64,000 nucleotides of DNA from contig VGHB01000009.1 in the NCBI GenBank assembly GCA_016868355.1, forward strand, positions 62,001-126,000, given 5' to 3'. A model generated the notes under the pieces. The model did no database searches. It was not told where the DNA came from and worked only from the letters and a program-made list of their open reading frames with translations. This DNA comes from Betaproteobacteria bacterium. Lineage in GTDB: Bacteria > Pseudomonadota > Gammaproteobacteria > Burkholderiales > Burkholderiaceae_C. The position numbers and the translations under genes were made by a program. Below, piece by piece: positions 28,130 to 38,313 of this stretch (the stretch's first letter is position 1; the number at the start of each line of letters is the position of its first letter).

Positions 28130-28747
28130 ATGAAACTGATTGGATCCCTGTCGAGCCCCTATGTGCGCAAGGTGCGCGTGGTGATGGCTGAAAAGAAGCT
28201 GGATTTCCAACTCATCCTGGAGGACGTTTGGAACAGCGACCAAATCCTGCTCAGCAACCCCTTGGGCAAGGTGCCCTGTCTGGTGATGGAAGGCGGCGAG
28301 GCAGTCTTTGATTCACGCGTCATCGCCGAGTACCTCGACATGCTCAGCCCCGTTGGCAGGCTCATTCCCAGCACCGGGCGCGAGCGCGCCGAGGTACGAA
28401 CCTGGGAAGCGCTGGCCGATGGTGTGCTCGATGCGCTGATTGCCATTCGCCTGGAAAACACCTGGGCGGGCCGGCGAGCCGAGCAGCGCAGCGCCGCCTG
28501 GTGTGATCGGCAAATGTCCAAGGTGCGCGCCAGCTTGGATGCCATGAATACCGCCTTGGCCGACAAGCCCTGGTGCAGCGGCAGCCACTACAGCTTGGCC
28601 GATATTGCCCTGGGCTGCGTGACCGGCTACCTCGATTTCCGATTTCCCGAGGTGAATTGGCGCGAGGGGCATCAGCACCTGGCGCGCCATCACGACAAGC
28701 TCGCCGTACGGCCCAGCTTCGTCGACACCGCACCGCCGAAGGCCTAG
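28130..28747 (+). CDS. Glutathione S-transferase family protein
   Basis: About 205 residues. Seen: the thioredoxin-like N-terminal domain MKLIGSLSSPYVRKVRVVM with the SSPYVRK active-site region, NPLGKVPCLVMEGGEAVFDS with the cis-proline and the ESR/DSR glutathione-binding motif, and an alpha-helical C-terminal domain with YSLADIALGCV. The ATG at 28130 is preferred because the fold begins there; an upstream TTG would add 17 residues overlapping the terminator. Close to the YibF/GST-N_3-like proteins of proteobacteria. Substrate unknown. Confidence 0.88.
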   Translation: MKLIGSLSSPYVRKVRVVMAEKKLDFQLILEDVWNSDQILLSNPLGKVPCLVMEGGEAVFDSRVIAEYLDMLSPVGRLIPSTGRERAEVRTWEALADGVLDALIAIRLENTWAGRRAEQRSAAWCDRQMSKVRASLDAMNTALADKPWCSGSHYSLADIALGCVTGYLDFRFPEVNWREGHQHLARHHDKLAVRPSFVDTAPPKA

Positions 28748-28817
28748 GGACTAGGGCCCAAGTGCCTCGCGGGCGAGCCAGGCCAGCGCAGCTGGGCGCG
28801 GCCTCCCAGGCCCCGGC

Positions 28818-30554
28818 TCAGCCAGGACCCGCATTCTTCATCATGAACACCGGCGACGCAGCCGTTCGGCTCGGCCGTCCCATGGGCGCGACCCGCTTGA
28901 GGTCCAGCTCCAGCCCGAACGAATCGGCGCTTGCGTGGGGCCAGAAGTCGCGAAACACCTTATAAGGCCAATCAGCCTCACCCCTTTGAGCTGCCAAGAT
29001 CGCGCCATCGGCCACAAAGGGCAGCGAGTGGGCCAGGGGTTTAACAGCCTCGCCGCTGCGCCGCACGATGTGAGAAGCGCTGATCTGCCCCGGATGGGTC
29101 AATCCAGCAGCCTGCACCAACTCCTGTAAAGCTTTCAATGTGTGCTGGTGGAACCGCCACACCCGTTCGGTCTTATCCGCCACCACCAGTGCACTTTGCC
29201 GGTCCGGGTCCTGCGTGGCTACGCCGGTGGGGCAGGCCCCGGTGTGGCAGCTCTGGGATTGGATGCAGCCCAGGGCAAACATGAACCCACGTGCTGCGTT
29301 GCACCAATCGGCCCCCAAGGCCATCATGCGTGCAATGTCGAAGGCACTGACCACTTTTCCGGCGCAGCCGATCTTGATGCGGTCGCGCAATTGAATACCC
29401 ACCAGGGTGTTGTGCACCAGGAGCAACCCCTCCTGCAGGGGCGCGCCCATGTGGTCGGTGAATTCCAGGGGGGCTGCCCCAGTGCCGCCCTCAGCGCCGT
29501 CGACCACGATGAAGTCGGGGGTGATGCCCGTGTCCAGCATGGCCTTGCCAATGCCGAACCATTCCCAAGGGTGACCGATGCACAGCTTGAAGCCCGCCGG
29601 CTTGCCACCCGACAGGGTACGCAGGCGCTGCACAAACTGCAGCAGCTCTCGCGGCGTTGAGAACGCGCTGTGCGAAGCAGGGCTCACACAATCCTGGCCC
29701 ACCGGCACGCCGCGCGCCTGGGCGATTTCAGGAGTCACCTTGGGCCCAGGCAACACGCCGCCATGGCCCGGCTTGGCACCCTGTGACAGCTTGATCTCGA
29801 TCATCTTCACCTGAGGATCGCGGGCGTTTTCAATGAAGCGCTCTTCGCTGAAGGTGCCGTCATCATGGCGGCAGCCGAAGTAGCCCGAGCCAATTTCCCA
29901 GATCAGGTCGCCCCCGTTGGCGCGGTGGTGTACGCTAATTGATCCTTCTCCGGTGTCATGGGCAAAGTTTCCCTTGCGCGCACCGCCGTTGAGCGAGCGG
30001 ATGGCGTTGGCAGACAAGGCCCCGAAGCTCATGGCCGAAATATTGAAGACGCTGGCACTGTAGGGCTGCGTGCAGCCGCTGCCGCCCGTGCCAATATCCA
30101 CCCGAAAGTCATGGTGTGGCGCCACCGTAGGCTTGAGCGAATGGTTGATCCACTCATAACCCTGCGCGTGCACATCCAGCTGAGTGCCAAACGGGCGCTT
30201 GTCGCCATCTCCTTTGGCGCGTTGGTACACCAAGGAGCGCTGCTGGCGGGAAAACGGTGCAGCTTCGTTGTCGTCTTCCAATAAGTACTGCCGAATCTCC
30301 GGGCGGATGTACTCGAACAGGAAGCGCATGTGGCCAATCAAGGGGTAGTTGCGCAGAACGGCACGACTGGTCTGCTGCACATCGCGCCATCCCTGCAAAG
30401 CGCCCGCCAAGCCCAGGGTGGCCACCCACCACCAGGCAGCGCTCGCCCCTGAAAGCGCCAAGAACAAGCCGGCCAGTCCGGCCAGGCTGCACAGCAGCCA
30501 GGTTGAGTAGCGCAGGGGCATCCACCCATCGATCATTGCCAACATTCGGGGCAT
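28818..30554 (-). CDS. FMN-binding glutamate synthase family protein, membrane-anchored
   Basis: About 578 residues. Two hydrophobic segments lie near residues 15-60, followed by the glutamate synthase alpha-subunit (Glu_synthase) barrel: FNISAMSFGALSANAIRSLN, GEGSISVHH, KLSQGAKPGHGGVLPG, DFIVVDGAEGGTGAAPLEF and the cysteine cluster GCIQSQSCHTGACPTGVATQ that resembles the 3Fe-4S site. The glutaminase domain of true GltB is absent, so it belongs to the standalone YerD/GltB2-like group with unclear substrate. The ATG at 30554 is preferred because GGAGG lies 5 bases upstream; an ATG four codons earlier is possible. Divergent from metX. Confidence 0.85.
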   Translation of the reverse strand: MPRMLAMIDGWMPLRYSTWLLCSLAGLAGLFLALSGASAAWWWVATLGLAGALQGWRDVQQTSRAVLRNYPLIGHMRFLFEYIRPEIRQYLLEDDNEAAPFSRQQRSLVYQRAKGDGDKRPFGTQLDVHAQGYEWINHSLKPTVAPHHDFRVDIGTGGSGCTQPYSASVFNISAMSFGALSANAIRSLNGGARKGNFAHDTGEGSISVHHRANGGDLIWEIGSGYFGCRHDDGTFSEERFIENARDPQVKMIEIKLSQGAKPGHGGVLPGPKVTPEIAQARGVPVGQDCVSPASHSAFSTPRELLQFVQRLRTLSGGKPAGFKLCIGHPWEWFGIGKAMLDTGITPDFIVVDGAEGGTGAAPLEFTDHMGAPLQEGLLLVHNTLVGIQLRDRIKIGCAGKVVSAFDIARMMALGADWCNAARGFMFALGCIQSQSCHTGACPTGVATQDPDRQSALVVADKTERVWRFHQHTLKALQELVQAAGLTHPGQISASHIVRRSGEAVKPLAHSLPFVADGAILAAQRGEADWPYKVFRDFWPHASADSFGLELDLKRVAPMGRPSRTAASPVFMMKNAGPG

Positions 30555-30686
30555 GGTGTCCTCCATCGGGAGCCCGCGGTGCAGGTCCTGGGTTCTTGGT
30601 CGGCGCAGAATAGAAGCAAGCACGGTGCGGTACAACAGGAACACCCTGGTCCCGCTGGCGCACGCCCGGGTCTATACTCCTGATCT

Positions 30687-30737
30687 CAGCGCCGATTTGT
30701 CCAGATTGCGGGCGCTCAAGAAATGCCGCTAAAAGGG
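30687..30737 (+). promoter_or_regulatory. SAM-II riboswitch aptamer upstream of metX
   Basis: The segment shows the compact SAM-II pattern: hairpin P1 formed by AGCGCC (30688-30693) and GGCGCT (30711-30716), loop sequence GATTTG and ATTGC, then a 3' tail AAGAAATGCC ending in the highly conserved GCTAAAAGGG. AUUU in the loop can pair with AAAU in the tail for the pseudoknot. I recognise this from the known SAM-II (metA/metX) class, which binds S-adenosylmethionine. Its place immediately before metX fits feedback control of methionine synthesis. A TATACT -10-like box lies at 30673-30678. Confidence 0.82.
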
Positions 30738-30774
30738 ACACCCCGGTGTCCGCTTCAGCGGCATCGGGTTTTTT
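30723..30774 (+). terminator. Intrinsic terminator of the metX riboswitch expression platform
   Basis: Outer stem ATGCCGCT (30723-30730) with AGCGGCAT (30757-30764); inner stem GGACACC with GGTGTCC (30736-30751); then CGGG and six T's (30769-30774). The 5' arm of the outer stem is the same sequence that forms the SAM-II 3' tail, so ligand-bound aptamer and full terminator cannot coexist without rearrangement. Confidence 0.8.
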
Positions 30775-30796
30775 GTTGTCGGGAACCAGCTCCACC

Positions 30797-31930
30797 GTGA
30801 CTGTTGGCATCGTCACCCCCCAAAAGATGCAGTTCGACCAGCCCCTGCACCTGCGCAGCGGCGCGCAACTGCCCGCCTATGAACTGGCCTACGAAACCTA
30901 TGGCCAGCTCAATGCCCTGCGCAGCAATGCCGTGTTGGTTTGCCATGCCCTGAACGCCAGCCACCATGTGGCCGGCACCTATGCCGATCAAACGAACAAC
31001 ACCGGCTGGTGGGACAACCTGGTGGGCCCGGGTAAACCGTTGGACACCAACCGCTTCTTTGTCATCGGCGTCAACAACCCCGGCTCCTGCTTCGGCTCCA
31101 CCGGCCCCACCAACCTCAACCCTGCCAGCGGCCAACCCTGGGGATCTGACTTCCCAGTGGTCACGGTAGAAGATTGGGTCGATGCACAGGCACGGTTACT
31201 CGACCGATTGGGCATTGGGCAACTGGCTGCGGTGCTTGGGGGCAGCCTGGGCGGTATGCAGGCCTTGGCCTGGAGCCTTAGGCACCCCGAACGCTTGCGC
31301 CACTGCATAGCGGTGGCCACAGCGCCCAACCTCTCGGCTCAGAACATCGCCTTCAATGAAGTGGCCCGCCGCGCCATCACCACCGACCCCGAGTTCCACG
31401 CCGGCCACTATCTGCGCCATGGCACGATTCCCCGCCGTGGCCTGCGCGTGGCGCGCATGATCGGCCACATCACATACCTGTCTGATGACTCGATGGAAGC
31501 CAAATTCGGGCGCGAATTGCGCCACGGCGCACTGGCCTACACCACGCAGGACATCGAGTTTCAGATTGAGAGCTACCTGCGGCACCAGGGCGACAAGTTC
31601 AGCGAATACTTTGACGCCAACACCTACCTGCTCATCACGCGCGCCCTGGACTATTTCGATCCCGCACGCGAAACGGGGGGCGACCTCAGCCGCGCCTTCG
31701 CCGCGGCCCGCGCGGTGCGCTTCCTGGTGGTGAGCTTCGCCACCGACTGGCGGTTTTCACCCGCCCGCTCGCGTGAGATTGTCAAAGCCTTGGTCGACAA
31801 CCAAACCGCGGTGAGCTACGCGGAAATCGACGCTCCCCACGGCCACGACGCCTTCCTCCTGGAAGACCCCCGCTACCACGCAGTGATGCGGCTGCGGTTT
31901 GATGCCATTGCTCGCGAGGTGGGCGTATGA
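30797..31930 (+). CDS. metX: Homoserine O-acyltransferase
   Basis: About 377 residues. It acylates homoserine as the first committed step of methionine synthesis. Seen: the alpha/beta hydrolase core [13 protein letters not shown] with the nucleophilic serine, the Asp in [10 protein letters not shown] and the His in PHGHDAFL, plus [11 protein letters not shown] and MEAKFGRE typical of MetX. Whether acetyl-CoA or succinyl-CoA is used cannot be decided from sequence alone. The GTG at 30797 is preferred because the longer frame starts inside the terminator hairpin and family homology begins at VGIVTPQ. It overlaps metW by 4 bases and is probably controlled by the SAM-II riboswitch upstream. Confidence 0.94.
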   Translation: MTVGIVTPQKMQFDQPLHLRSGAQLPAYELAYETYGQLNALRSNAVLVCHALNASHHVAGTYADQTNNTGWWDNLVGPGKPLDTNRFFVIGVNNPGSCFGSTGPTNLNPASGQPWGSDFPVVTVEDWVDAQARLLDRLGIGQLAAVLGGSLGGMQALAWSLRHPERLRHCIAVATAPNLSAQNIAFNEVARRAITTDPEFHAGHYLRHGTIPRRGLRVARMIGHITYLSDDSMEAKFGRELRHGALAYTTQDIEFQIESYLRHQGDKFSEYFDANTYLLITRALDYFDPARETGGDLSRAFAAARAVRFLVVSFATDWRFSPARSREIVKALVDNQTAVSYAEIDAPHGHDAFLLEDPRYHAVMRLRFDAIAREVGV

Positions 31931-32529
31931 AACCGTCACCGTCCTTGCCGGAGCATCTGCGCGCCATTGCCGCCTTGGTGCCCCCAGGTTCACGGGTGCT
32001 GGACTTGGGCTGCGGACGCGGTGAGCTGCTGGCGCACCTGATCGAGCGGCGCGGCTGCAGCGGCTATGGGGTGGAAATCGACGACACCAATCTGCAGGCC
32101 TGTGTGGCCCGAGGGGTCGATGTAATCCAAATCAACCTCGAAGACGGACTGGCCATGTTCGCCGACCGAAGCTTCGATGTGGTGCTGCAGTTGCAGACCT
32201 TGCAGCACCTGAGGAACACCGAAACCATGCTTCGGGAAACGGCCCGGGTGGGCCGCATGGGCATCGTCAGCTTTCCCAACTTCGCCCATTGGCCCAACCG
32301 GCTGTCGGTGCTGGGTGGGCGTATGCCGGTCACCAAGGCCCTGCCTTACCAGTGGTACGACACGCCCAACATCCGCGTGACCACCTGCCAAGACTTTCAA
32401 GAGTTGGCCCAGCGCAATGGCCTTCGCATCCTGCAGCACTTCGGCGTGCAGGCCGCTCGCCGGGTGGACTGGTGGCCCAATCTGCTGGCCAGCGTGGCCG
32501 TCTTTCAGTTCGACGGCCCCGCGCGCTAG
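31927..32529 (+). CDS. metW: Methionine biosynthesis protein MetW
   Basis: 200 residues with a methyltransferase-like Rossmann fold: [16 protein letters not shown], a YGVEIDD acidic loop, and [18 protein letters not shown]. MetW is regularly encoded directly after metX in proteobacteria and is thought to support MetX function. The ATG at 31927 overlaps the metX stop (ATGA), so the two share the riboswitch-controlled transcript. The 100 bases after it, before the convergent glcB, hold only a weak inverted repeat near GGGCGTATAAGCCC. Confidence 0.95.
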   Translation: MKPSPSLPEHLRAIAALVPPGSRVLDLGCGRGELLAHLIERRGCSGYGVEIDDTNLQACVARGVDVIQINLEDGLAMFADRSFDVVLQLQTLQHLRNTETMLRETARVGRMGIVSFPNFAHWPNRLSVLGGRMPVTKALPYQWYDTPNIRVTTCQDFQELAQRNGLRILQHFGVQAARRVDWWPNLLASVAVFQFDGPAR

Positions 32530-32629
32530 ACAGCGGGCGCTGCACAAGGGCGTATAAGCCCTGCAAACCCGGCTACTTTCCTTGAAGCTGCAGCGCGCTA
32601 CCGGCTGCGGTTCTTCAATCCGCGTTCCT

Positions 32630-34843
32630 TCAAACCATCTGCGCCTTCTTCACCTTCAGGCGCCACGCATGCAGCAAGGGCTCGGTGTAACCGTTGGGTT
32701 GCTCCAAGCCCTTGAGCACCAGGTCGCAGGCCGCCTTAAAGGCCATGGACTTGGACAGGTCAGCCACCATGCGGCGGTAGCTCGGGTCGCCGGAGTTCTG
32801 CCAGTCCACCACCTCAGCCATGCGCTCGAAGGTGTCCACCACCTGCTTGCGGGTGACGATGCCATGCAGCAGCCAGTTGGCGATGTGCTGGCTGGAAATG
32901 CGCAGCGTGGCACGGTCTTCCATCAGGCCCACGTTGTGGATATCGGGTACCTTGGAGCAGCCGACGCCCTGGTCGACCCAGCGCACCACATAGCCCAGGA
33001 TGCCCTGCACGTTGTTGTCCAGTTCGGCCTGCTTTTCCGCCTCGGTCCAGAAGGGCACCAGCGCACAGGGAATCTGCAGGATGGCATCCAGCAGGTTCTC
33101 TCCCGTGGCGCGCGACTTGTCGCTGCGCACAAATACATCCATGATCTTGAGCAGGGCCGGCACGTCCACCTGGTGGTAGTGCAGCGCATGCAGCGTAGCG
33201 GCGGTGGGCGACGGCACCCAGGCGGTGTTCGCACCGGCTTGCGGGTGCGCAATCTTTTGCTTAAGCATGTCCGACATCAGGTCGGGCATGGCCCACATGC
33301 CCTTTCCGATCTGTGCACGGCCGCGCAGGCCGCATTCCAGGCCGATCTGCACATTATTGAGCTCATAGGCGCGCAGCCACTGGGCGTTCTTCATCAGCGG
33401 CTTGCGCACCATGGCGCCTGAGTGCATGGCCGTGTGGATCTCGTCGCCGGTGCGGTCCAGGAAGCCGGTGTTGATGAAGGCCACGCGGTGGCGCGCAGCG
33501 TTGATGCACGCAGCCAGGTTGATGCTGGTTCGACGCTCTTCGTCCATGATGCCCAGCTTGACCGTATGGGGCTTCAGGCCAAGCAGGGATTCAACGCGGC
33601 CGAACAGTTCATCGGCAAAGGCCACCTCGGTCGGGCCGTGCATCTTGGGCTTGACGATGTAGACCGAACCCTTGCGCGAGTTGCGGATGGTCTGCCCCTT
33701 GGCGGGCTTGAGGTCGTGCATCGCAATGGCCACCGTCACCACTGCATCCATGATGCCTTCGGGAATCTCCGAGCCCTTATCGCCCCACAAGATGGCGGGG
33801 TTGGTCATCAGGTGGCCCACGTTGCGCACGAACAGCAGCGAGCGGCCGTGCAGCGTCACCGGCTTGCCTTTGGCGCCGGTGTAGATGCGGTCTTGGTTCA
33901 AGCGGCGGGTGAAAGTCTTACCGCCTTTCTCGACCTCTTCAGTCAGGGTGCCTCTGAGGATGCCCAGCCAGTTGGCATAGCCCACCACCTTGTCGGCCGC
34001 GTCCACCGCGGCCACCGAGTCTTCCAAGTCCAAGATGGTGCTCAGCGCCGACTCCAGCACCAGGTCGCTCACGCCGGCGGGGTCGGTCTTACCGATCGGG
34101 TGGCCGCGGTTGACCTGGATTTCCAGGTGGATGCCGTTGTGGCGCAGCAGCACGGCCGACGGCGCAGCCTCGCCGCCCTGGTGGCCGATGTAGCGGTCGG
34201 GCTGCGCCAGGGCGCTCACCGAGCCGTCGCGCAGCCTCACCTGCAGCGCACCGCCCTTGACACGGTAGAGGGTGCTGTCTTTGTGCGATCCCTTGGCCAG
34301 CGGGGCCACGCGGTCCAAGACACAGCGGGCGTATTCGATCACCTTGGCCCCGCGCACCGGGTTGTAGGCCCCGCGGCGTTCGGCACCATTGGCCTCGCCG
34401 ATGGCATCGGTGCCATATAGCGCGTCGTAAAGCGAACCCCAACGGGCGTTGGCTGCGTTGAGGGCATAGCGGGCGTTGAGGATGGGCACCACCAATTGCG
34501 GCCCAGCCAAGGTGGCGACCTCATCGTCCACATTCGCGGTCTCGCATTGCACCTGCTCGGGCGTGGGCACCAAGTAGCCGAGCTTCTTGAGAAACGCCTT
34601 GTACTGCGGCATGTCCTTGATCGGGCCCGGGTGGGCCTTGTGCCACGCATCCAACTCCAACTGCATCTGGTCGCGCTCGGCCAACAGGGCGGCGTTCTTG
34701 GGTGCCAGGTCGTGCACCAAGGCGGAAAAGCCTTTCCAGAAGGCGGAAGCGTTGACGCCCGTCCCGGGCAGCACCTTTTGCTCGATGAACTGGTGCAATT
34801 CTTGGGCCACTTGGAGGCCATGGGTGGCAATGCGCTGGGTCAT
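32630..34843 (-). CDS. glcB: Malate synthase G
   Basis: About 737 residues, close to the usual 720-730 of the G isoform. It condenses glyoxylate with acetyl-CoA to malate. Seen: [20 protein letters not shown] with the active arginine, [32 protein letters not shown] with a magnesium-ligand region, and [20 protein letters not shown] with the catalytic aspartate. The ATG at 34843 begins [14 protein letters not shown]; the extra 21 codons upstream show no homology. It is divergent from a LysR regulator that probably controls it in response to glycolate, glyoxylate or acetate metabolism. Confidence 0.96.
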   Translation of the reverse strand: MTQRIATHGLQVAQELHQFIEQKVLPGTGVNASAFWKGFSALVHDLAPKNAALLAERDQMQLELDAWHKAHPGPIKDMPQYKAFLKKLGYLVPTPEQVQCETANVDDEVATLAGPQLVVPILNARYALNAANARWGSLYDALYGTDAIGEANGAERRGAYNPVRGAKVIEYARCVLDRVAPLAKGSHKDSTLYRVKGGALQVRLRDGSVSALAQPDRYIGHQGGEAAPSAVLLRHNGIHLEIQVNRGHPIGKTDPAGVSDLVLESALSTILDLEDSVAAVDAADKVVGYANWLGILRGTLTEEVEKGGKTFTRRLNQDRIYTGAKGKPVTLHGRSLLFVRNVGHLMTNPAILWGDKGSEIPEGIMDAVVTVAIAMHDLKPAKGQTIRNSRKGSVYIVKPKMHGPTEVAFADELFGRVESLLGLKPHTVKLGIMDEERRTSINLAACINAARHRVAFINTGFLDRTGDEIHTAMHSGAMVRKPLMKNAQWLRAYELNNVQIGLECGLRGRAQIGKGMWAMPDLMSDMLKQKIAHPQAGANTAWVPSPTAATLHALHYHQVDVPALLKIMDVFVRSDKSRATGENLLDAILQIPCALVPFWTEAEKQAELDNNVQGILGYVVRWVDQGVGCSKVPDIHNVGLMEDRATLRISSQHIANWLLHGIVTRKQVVDTFERMAEVVDWQNSGDPSYRRMVADLSKSMAFKAACDLVLKGLEQPNGYTEPLLHAWRLKVKKAQMV

Positions 34844-34914
34844 ATTGGGTTTCTCGCGGGCAATCAGATCGGAAAACGTCAAACAGGGCGGCAGACAGCA
34901 CCGCAAAGTGATAC

Positions 34915-34931
34915 TTTATTCCAACCATAAA
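34915..34931. promoter_or_regulatory. Possible LysR-type binding site between glcB and its regulator
   Basis: Interrupted palindrome TTTAT, 7 bases, ATAAA, containing a T-N11-A core (34917 to 34929), the generic LysR box. It lies in an AT-rich stretch (about 34905-34990) within the 148-base divergent region, in otherwise GC-rich DNA. Confidence 0.45.
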
Positions 34932-34991
34932 ACCGTATTAATCGAAGATTTTGATAAAGATTCGTGCGTGAAAGTCAATAATTAAAGGGTC

Positions 34992-35903
34992 ATGGACCGC
35001 CTTAAGCAAATCGAATCCTTCGTGACCGTGGTGGCGCGTGGCAGCCTCACGGCCGCAGCCCAAGCCGAGGGGGTGGCCCCAGCGGTCATCGGCCGTCGGC
35101 TAGACGCCTTGGAGGCCCGCTTGGGGGTGAAGCTGATGCAGCGCACCACCCGACGCCTGAGTCTCACCCACGAAGGCAGCGCCTTTTTGGAGGACTGCCA
35201 GCGCCTACTGGGCGACTTGGCCAGCGCCGAGGCCAGCGCGAGTGCAGGCGGCGCAAAGGCCAGCGGCCATTTGCGCATCACCGCACCGGCGGGTTATGGG
35301 CGCCGACATGTGGCGCCGCTGGTGCCGCGTTTTCTGGCCCAGCACCCCGAAGTGTCGCTCTCACTGAATCTAGCTGACCGAGTCATCGACATCGTGCACG
35401 AAGGCTATGACTGCGCCATACGGGTGGGCAACCTGCCCGACTCCAGCCTGGTGTCGGTGCGCTTGGCCGACAACCGCCGCCTGTGTGTCGCGGCACCGTC
35501 TTATCTTGCGCGGCGCGGAACGCCCCGCACGCCACAAGACCTGCAGCAGCACGATACCCTTGTCTTGAGCAGCGAGGCCAGCCAAACCCGCGGCTGGGCC
35601 TTCCTGTCTGGCGGACAGATCACCTTCCAGCGCCCGCGCGGACGGGTGGACTGCAGCGACGGGCAGGTGTTGCACGCGTGGTGCTTGGCAGGCCTGGGCA
35701 TTGCCTGGCGCAGCGCCTGGGAGGTCCGCCAAGACCTGGCCGAAGGCCGCCTGGTCGAGGTGCTGTCCGCCCATGCCGCCCCACCCAATGGCGTCTACGC
35801 GGTATTCGTCCATGCACGCCACCTGCCCCTGCGGGTGCGCCTGTGGATCGACTTCCTCAAGGCCACCTGGAGCGACCCCCAGTACTGGGACGGCCCCACC
35901 TAG
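34992..35903 (+). CDS. LysR family transcriptional regulator
   Basis: 303 residues. Seen: N-terminal winged helix-turn-helix with IESFVTVVARGSLTAAAQ, VIGRRLDALEARLGVKLMQR and RTTRRLSLTHEG; then a periplasmic-binding-like effector domain. The whole length is typical of LysR proteins (about 300). Divergent placement from glcB suggests it controls malate synthase and its own gene. The ATG has AAAGGG just 2 bases upstream, a short spacing. The closest general type is the AaeR/DsdC-like group, but the effector is unknown. argS starts 9 bases after its stop. Confidence 0.92.
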   Translation: MDRLKQIESFVTVVARGSLTAAAQAEGVAPAVIGRRLDALEARLGVKLMQRTTRRLSLTHEGSAFLEDCQRLLGDLASAEASASAGGAKASGHLRITAPAGYGRRHVAPLVPRFLAQHPEVSLSLNLADRVIDIVHEGYDCAIRVGNLPDSSLVSVRLADNRRLCVAAPSYLARRGTPRTPQDLQQHDTLVLSSEASQTRGWAFLSGGQITFQRPRGRVDCSDGQVLHAWCLAGLGIAWRSAWEVRQDLAEGRLVEVLSAHAAPPNGVYAVFVHARHLPLRVRLWIDFLKATWSDPQYWDGPT

Positions 35904-35912
35904 AATCCCGCG

Positions 35913-37655
35913 ATGATTGAAGTGAAGCTTGCCCTGCAGGCCGCGCTGGAAGCGGCCGTGGGCTCGATTGCACCGGGTCACGGCTTGGCTGTGGCCTTTG
36001 AGTCGCCGCGCCAAGCCGCGCACGGCGACCTGGCTGTCACGGCCGCCATGGCCCTGGCCCGCCCGCTCAAGCAGAACCCGCGCGCCCTGGCACAGGCCCT
36101 GGTGGAGGCGCTCAGGGCGCAAGCGGCGGTTCAAACCTGGGTGCAAGACCTCGAGATCGCAGGCCCCGGGTTCATCAACCTGCGCCTGACGCCCGCTGCG
36201 CGCCAAACCGTGGTGGCCGAGGTGCTGCAGCAAGGCGCGTGCTTTGGCCGCCGCGCAGATCAAGGCCAGCGCGTGATGGTGGAGTTCGTCTCGGCCAACC
36301 CCACCGGTCCGCTGCATGTGGGCCACGGCCGCCAAGCCGCACTGGGCGATGCGCTGTGTAACTTGTTGGCGTCGCAGGGCGCGCATGTGCAGCGAGAGTT
36401 CTACTACAACGACGCCGGCGTTCAGATCGCCACACTGGCCACCTCGGTGCAGGCCCGTGCGCGCGGCCTCAAGCCCGGAGACACGCAGTGGCCCGAAGCG
36501 GCCTACAACGGCGACTACATCGCCGACATCGCGCGCGACTTCCTGGCCGGCGCCACCGTTACAGCCGACGACCGTGCCTATACCGCCAGCGGCGACGTGA
36601 ACGATCTCGAGTCGATCCGCCAATTCGCCGTGGCCTATCTGCGCCACGAGCAAGACCTCGACCTGCAGGCCTTCGGCGTGCGCTTTGACCACTACTACCT
36701 GGAGTCCAGCCTCTACAGCAGCGGCCGTGTGGAGCAGGCCGTAGAGCGCCTCGTGGCTGCGGGCAAGACCTATGAAGACGGTGGCGCGCTGTGGCTGCGC
36801 TCCACAGAGTACGGTGACGACAAGGACCGCGTCATGCGCAAGTCTTCCACCGTGGACGCCGAAGGCCACGAGATGCAGGGTGGCTACACCTATTTCGTGC
36901 CAGACGTGGCTTACCACATCCACAAGTGGGAACGCGGCTTTGGGCAGGTCATTAATGTGCAGGGCAGTGACCACCACGGCACGATCGCCCGTGTTCGCGC
37001 CGGGCTTCAGGCTGCAGGCCTGAGCATCCCCACCGACTGGCCCGACTATGTGCTGCACAAGATGGTGACGGTGATGAAGGGCGGCCAGGAAGTCAAGATC
37101 TCCAAGCGGGCGGGCAGCTACGTCACGCTGCGCGACCTCATCGACTGGACCAGCCGCGACGCGGTTCGCTTCTTCCTCATCAGCCGCAAGGCTGACACCG
37201 AATTCACCTTTGATATCGACTTGGCGCTGCAGCAAAACGACGAAAACCCGGTGTTCTATGTGCAGTACGCCCATGCCCGCATCTGCTCGGTGCTGGAGCA
37301 GTACGCGCAAGGCGGTGGCGACCTCAATGGCCTGGCAGGCGCGCCGTTGAGCCGGCTCACCGAACCCACCGAGACCACCCTCATGCTCAAGCTGGCCCAG
37401 TACCCCGACATGCTTAGCAAAGCCGCCCACGACCTCGCCCCACACGATGTGGCCTTTTATGCACGCGACCTGGCCGGCGCCTTCCACACTTACTACGCCG
37501 CTGAGCGCTTTCTCGCGCAGGACGCTGAGCTCACCCGCGCGCGCCTGGCCCTGCTGCAGGCCACCCGGCAGGTCTTGGCCAATGCGTTGGCCATGGTGGG
37601 CGTGTCGGCTGCGCAGCGCCTGGAGCGGGCCATCAGCGAAGAGGTGCTCGCATGA
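35913..37655 (+). CDS. argS: Arginyl-tRNA synthetase
   Basis: 580 residues, class I aminoacyl-tRNA synthetase. Seen: the HIGH-type motif [19 protein letters not shown], the KMSKS-equivalent [17 protein letters not shown], the C-terminal anticodon-binding DALR domain with [14 protein letters not shown], and an N-terminal Add-1 domain. It joins arginine to its tRNA in the cytoplasm. The stop overlaps the next gene (ATGA), which is a SPOR protein, a usual neighbour in Burkholderiales. Confidence 0.97.
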   Translation: MIEVKLALQAALEAAVGSIAPGHGLAVAFESPRQAAHGDLAVTAAMALARPLKQNPRALAQALVEALRAQAAVQTWVQDLEIAGPGFINLRLTPAARQTVVAEVLQQGACFGRRADQGQRVMVEFVSANPTGPLHVGHGRQAALGDALCNLLASQGAHVQREFYYNDAGVQIATLATSVQARARGLKPGDTQWPEAAYNGDYIADIARDFLAGATVTADDRAYTASGDVNDLESIRQFAVAYLRHEQDLDLQAFGVRFDHYYLESSLYSSGRVEQAVERLVAAGKTYEDGGALWLRSTEYGDDKDRVMRKSSTVDAEGHEMQGGYTYFVPDVAYHIHKWERGFGQVINVQGSDHHGTIARVRAGLQAAGLSIPTDWPDYVLHKMVTVMKGGQEVKISKRAGSYVTLRDLIDWTSRDAVRFFLISRKADTEFTFDIDLALQQNDENPVFYVQYAHARICSVLEQYAQGGGDLNGLAGAPLSRLTEPTETTLMLKLAQYPDMLSKAAHDLAPHDVAFYARDLAGAFHTYYAAERFLAQDAELTRARLALLQATRQVLANALAMVGVSAAQRLERAISEEVLA

Positions 37656-38293
37656 AGTCGCAACATGGGGGAACCCTCGTCGGCCTGATCATCGGCCTGG
37701 TCCTTGGTCTTGGGGTGGCCCTTGCCGTGGCGCTGTATGTGAGCAAGGTACCCGTACCTTTCGTCGACAAGCTGCCCCAGCGCACCGCCGACCAAGACAG
37801 CGCCGAGGCTGAACGCAACAAGAATTGGAACCCCAATGCGCCGCTGGCCGGCAAGGCCGGCGTACCGGCCGCGGCAGCCTCTGCGGCCTCTTCCCCGGCC
37901 TCTGAGGGCGATGCGGCGGCTGCCGCGGGGCCACAGGGCGCAGGCACGGCCCCCGCCGCAACGGCCAGCGGATCGGCCACCCCGCCGAATGCTCCGGGTG
38001 CTGCGGCTGTGCGCGCCCCAGCAGCGCCCGATCTACGGCTCGAGGTCACGGGCTTGTTCATTCAGGCCGGTGCCTTCAGCAAGGCCGAGGATGCCGAGCA
38101 ACAGCGAGCACGATTGGCGATGTTGGGATTTGGCGCCCGCATCTCCGAGCGCGAGCAAGGAGGCCGCCCGGTATTCCGGGTGCGCGTTGGTCCCTTTGAG
38201 ACCCGGGAAGAAACACAAGGGCCAATGGACCGGCTGCAGGCCGCCGGTATTGAGGTTAGCCTGGTACGCGTGGAGCGCAGCGCCACGCCATGA
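37652..38293 (+). CDS. SPOR-domain inner membrane protein
   Basis: 213 residues. Seen: a short cytoplasmic start, one transmembrane helix ([20 protein letters not shown], residues 9-28), a long alanine/proline-rich periplasmic linker (about residues 55-130), and a C-terminal SPOR domain beginning [18 protein letters not shown] and ending [23 protein letters not shown] domains bind denuded peptidoglycan at the septum, so a cell-division role like FtsN or DedD is likely. Overlaps argS by 4 bases and precedes dsbA. Confidence 0.9.
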   Translation: MKSQHGGTLVGLIIGLVLGLGVALAVALYVSKVPVPFVDKLPQRTADQDSAEAERNKNWNPNAPLAGKAGVPAAAASAASSPASEGDAAAAAGPQGAGTAPAATASGSATPPNAPGAAAVRAPAAPDLRLEVTGLFIQAGAFSKAEDAEQQRARLAMLGFGARISEREQGGRPVFRVRVGPFETREETQGPMDRLQAAGIEVSLVRVERSATP

Positions 38294-38313
38294 CAAAGCA
38301 ATGGGAGTCCAAC

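Noticed and set aside
35370-37487. 705-codon open frame antisense to argS
   Set aside because: Complete argS with both class I motifs occupies the other strand; the antisense translation is a GC-rich shadow without recognisable domains.
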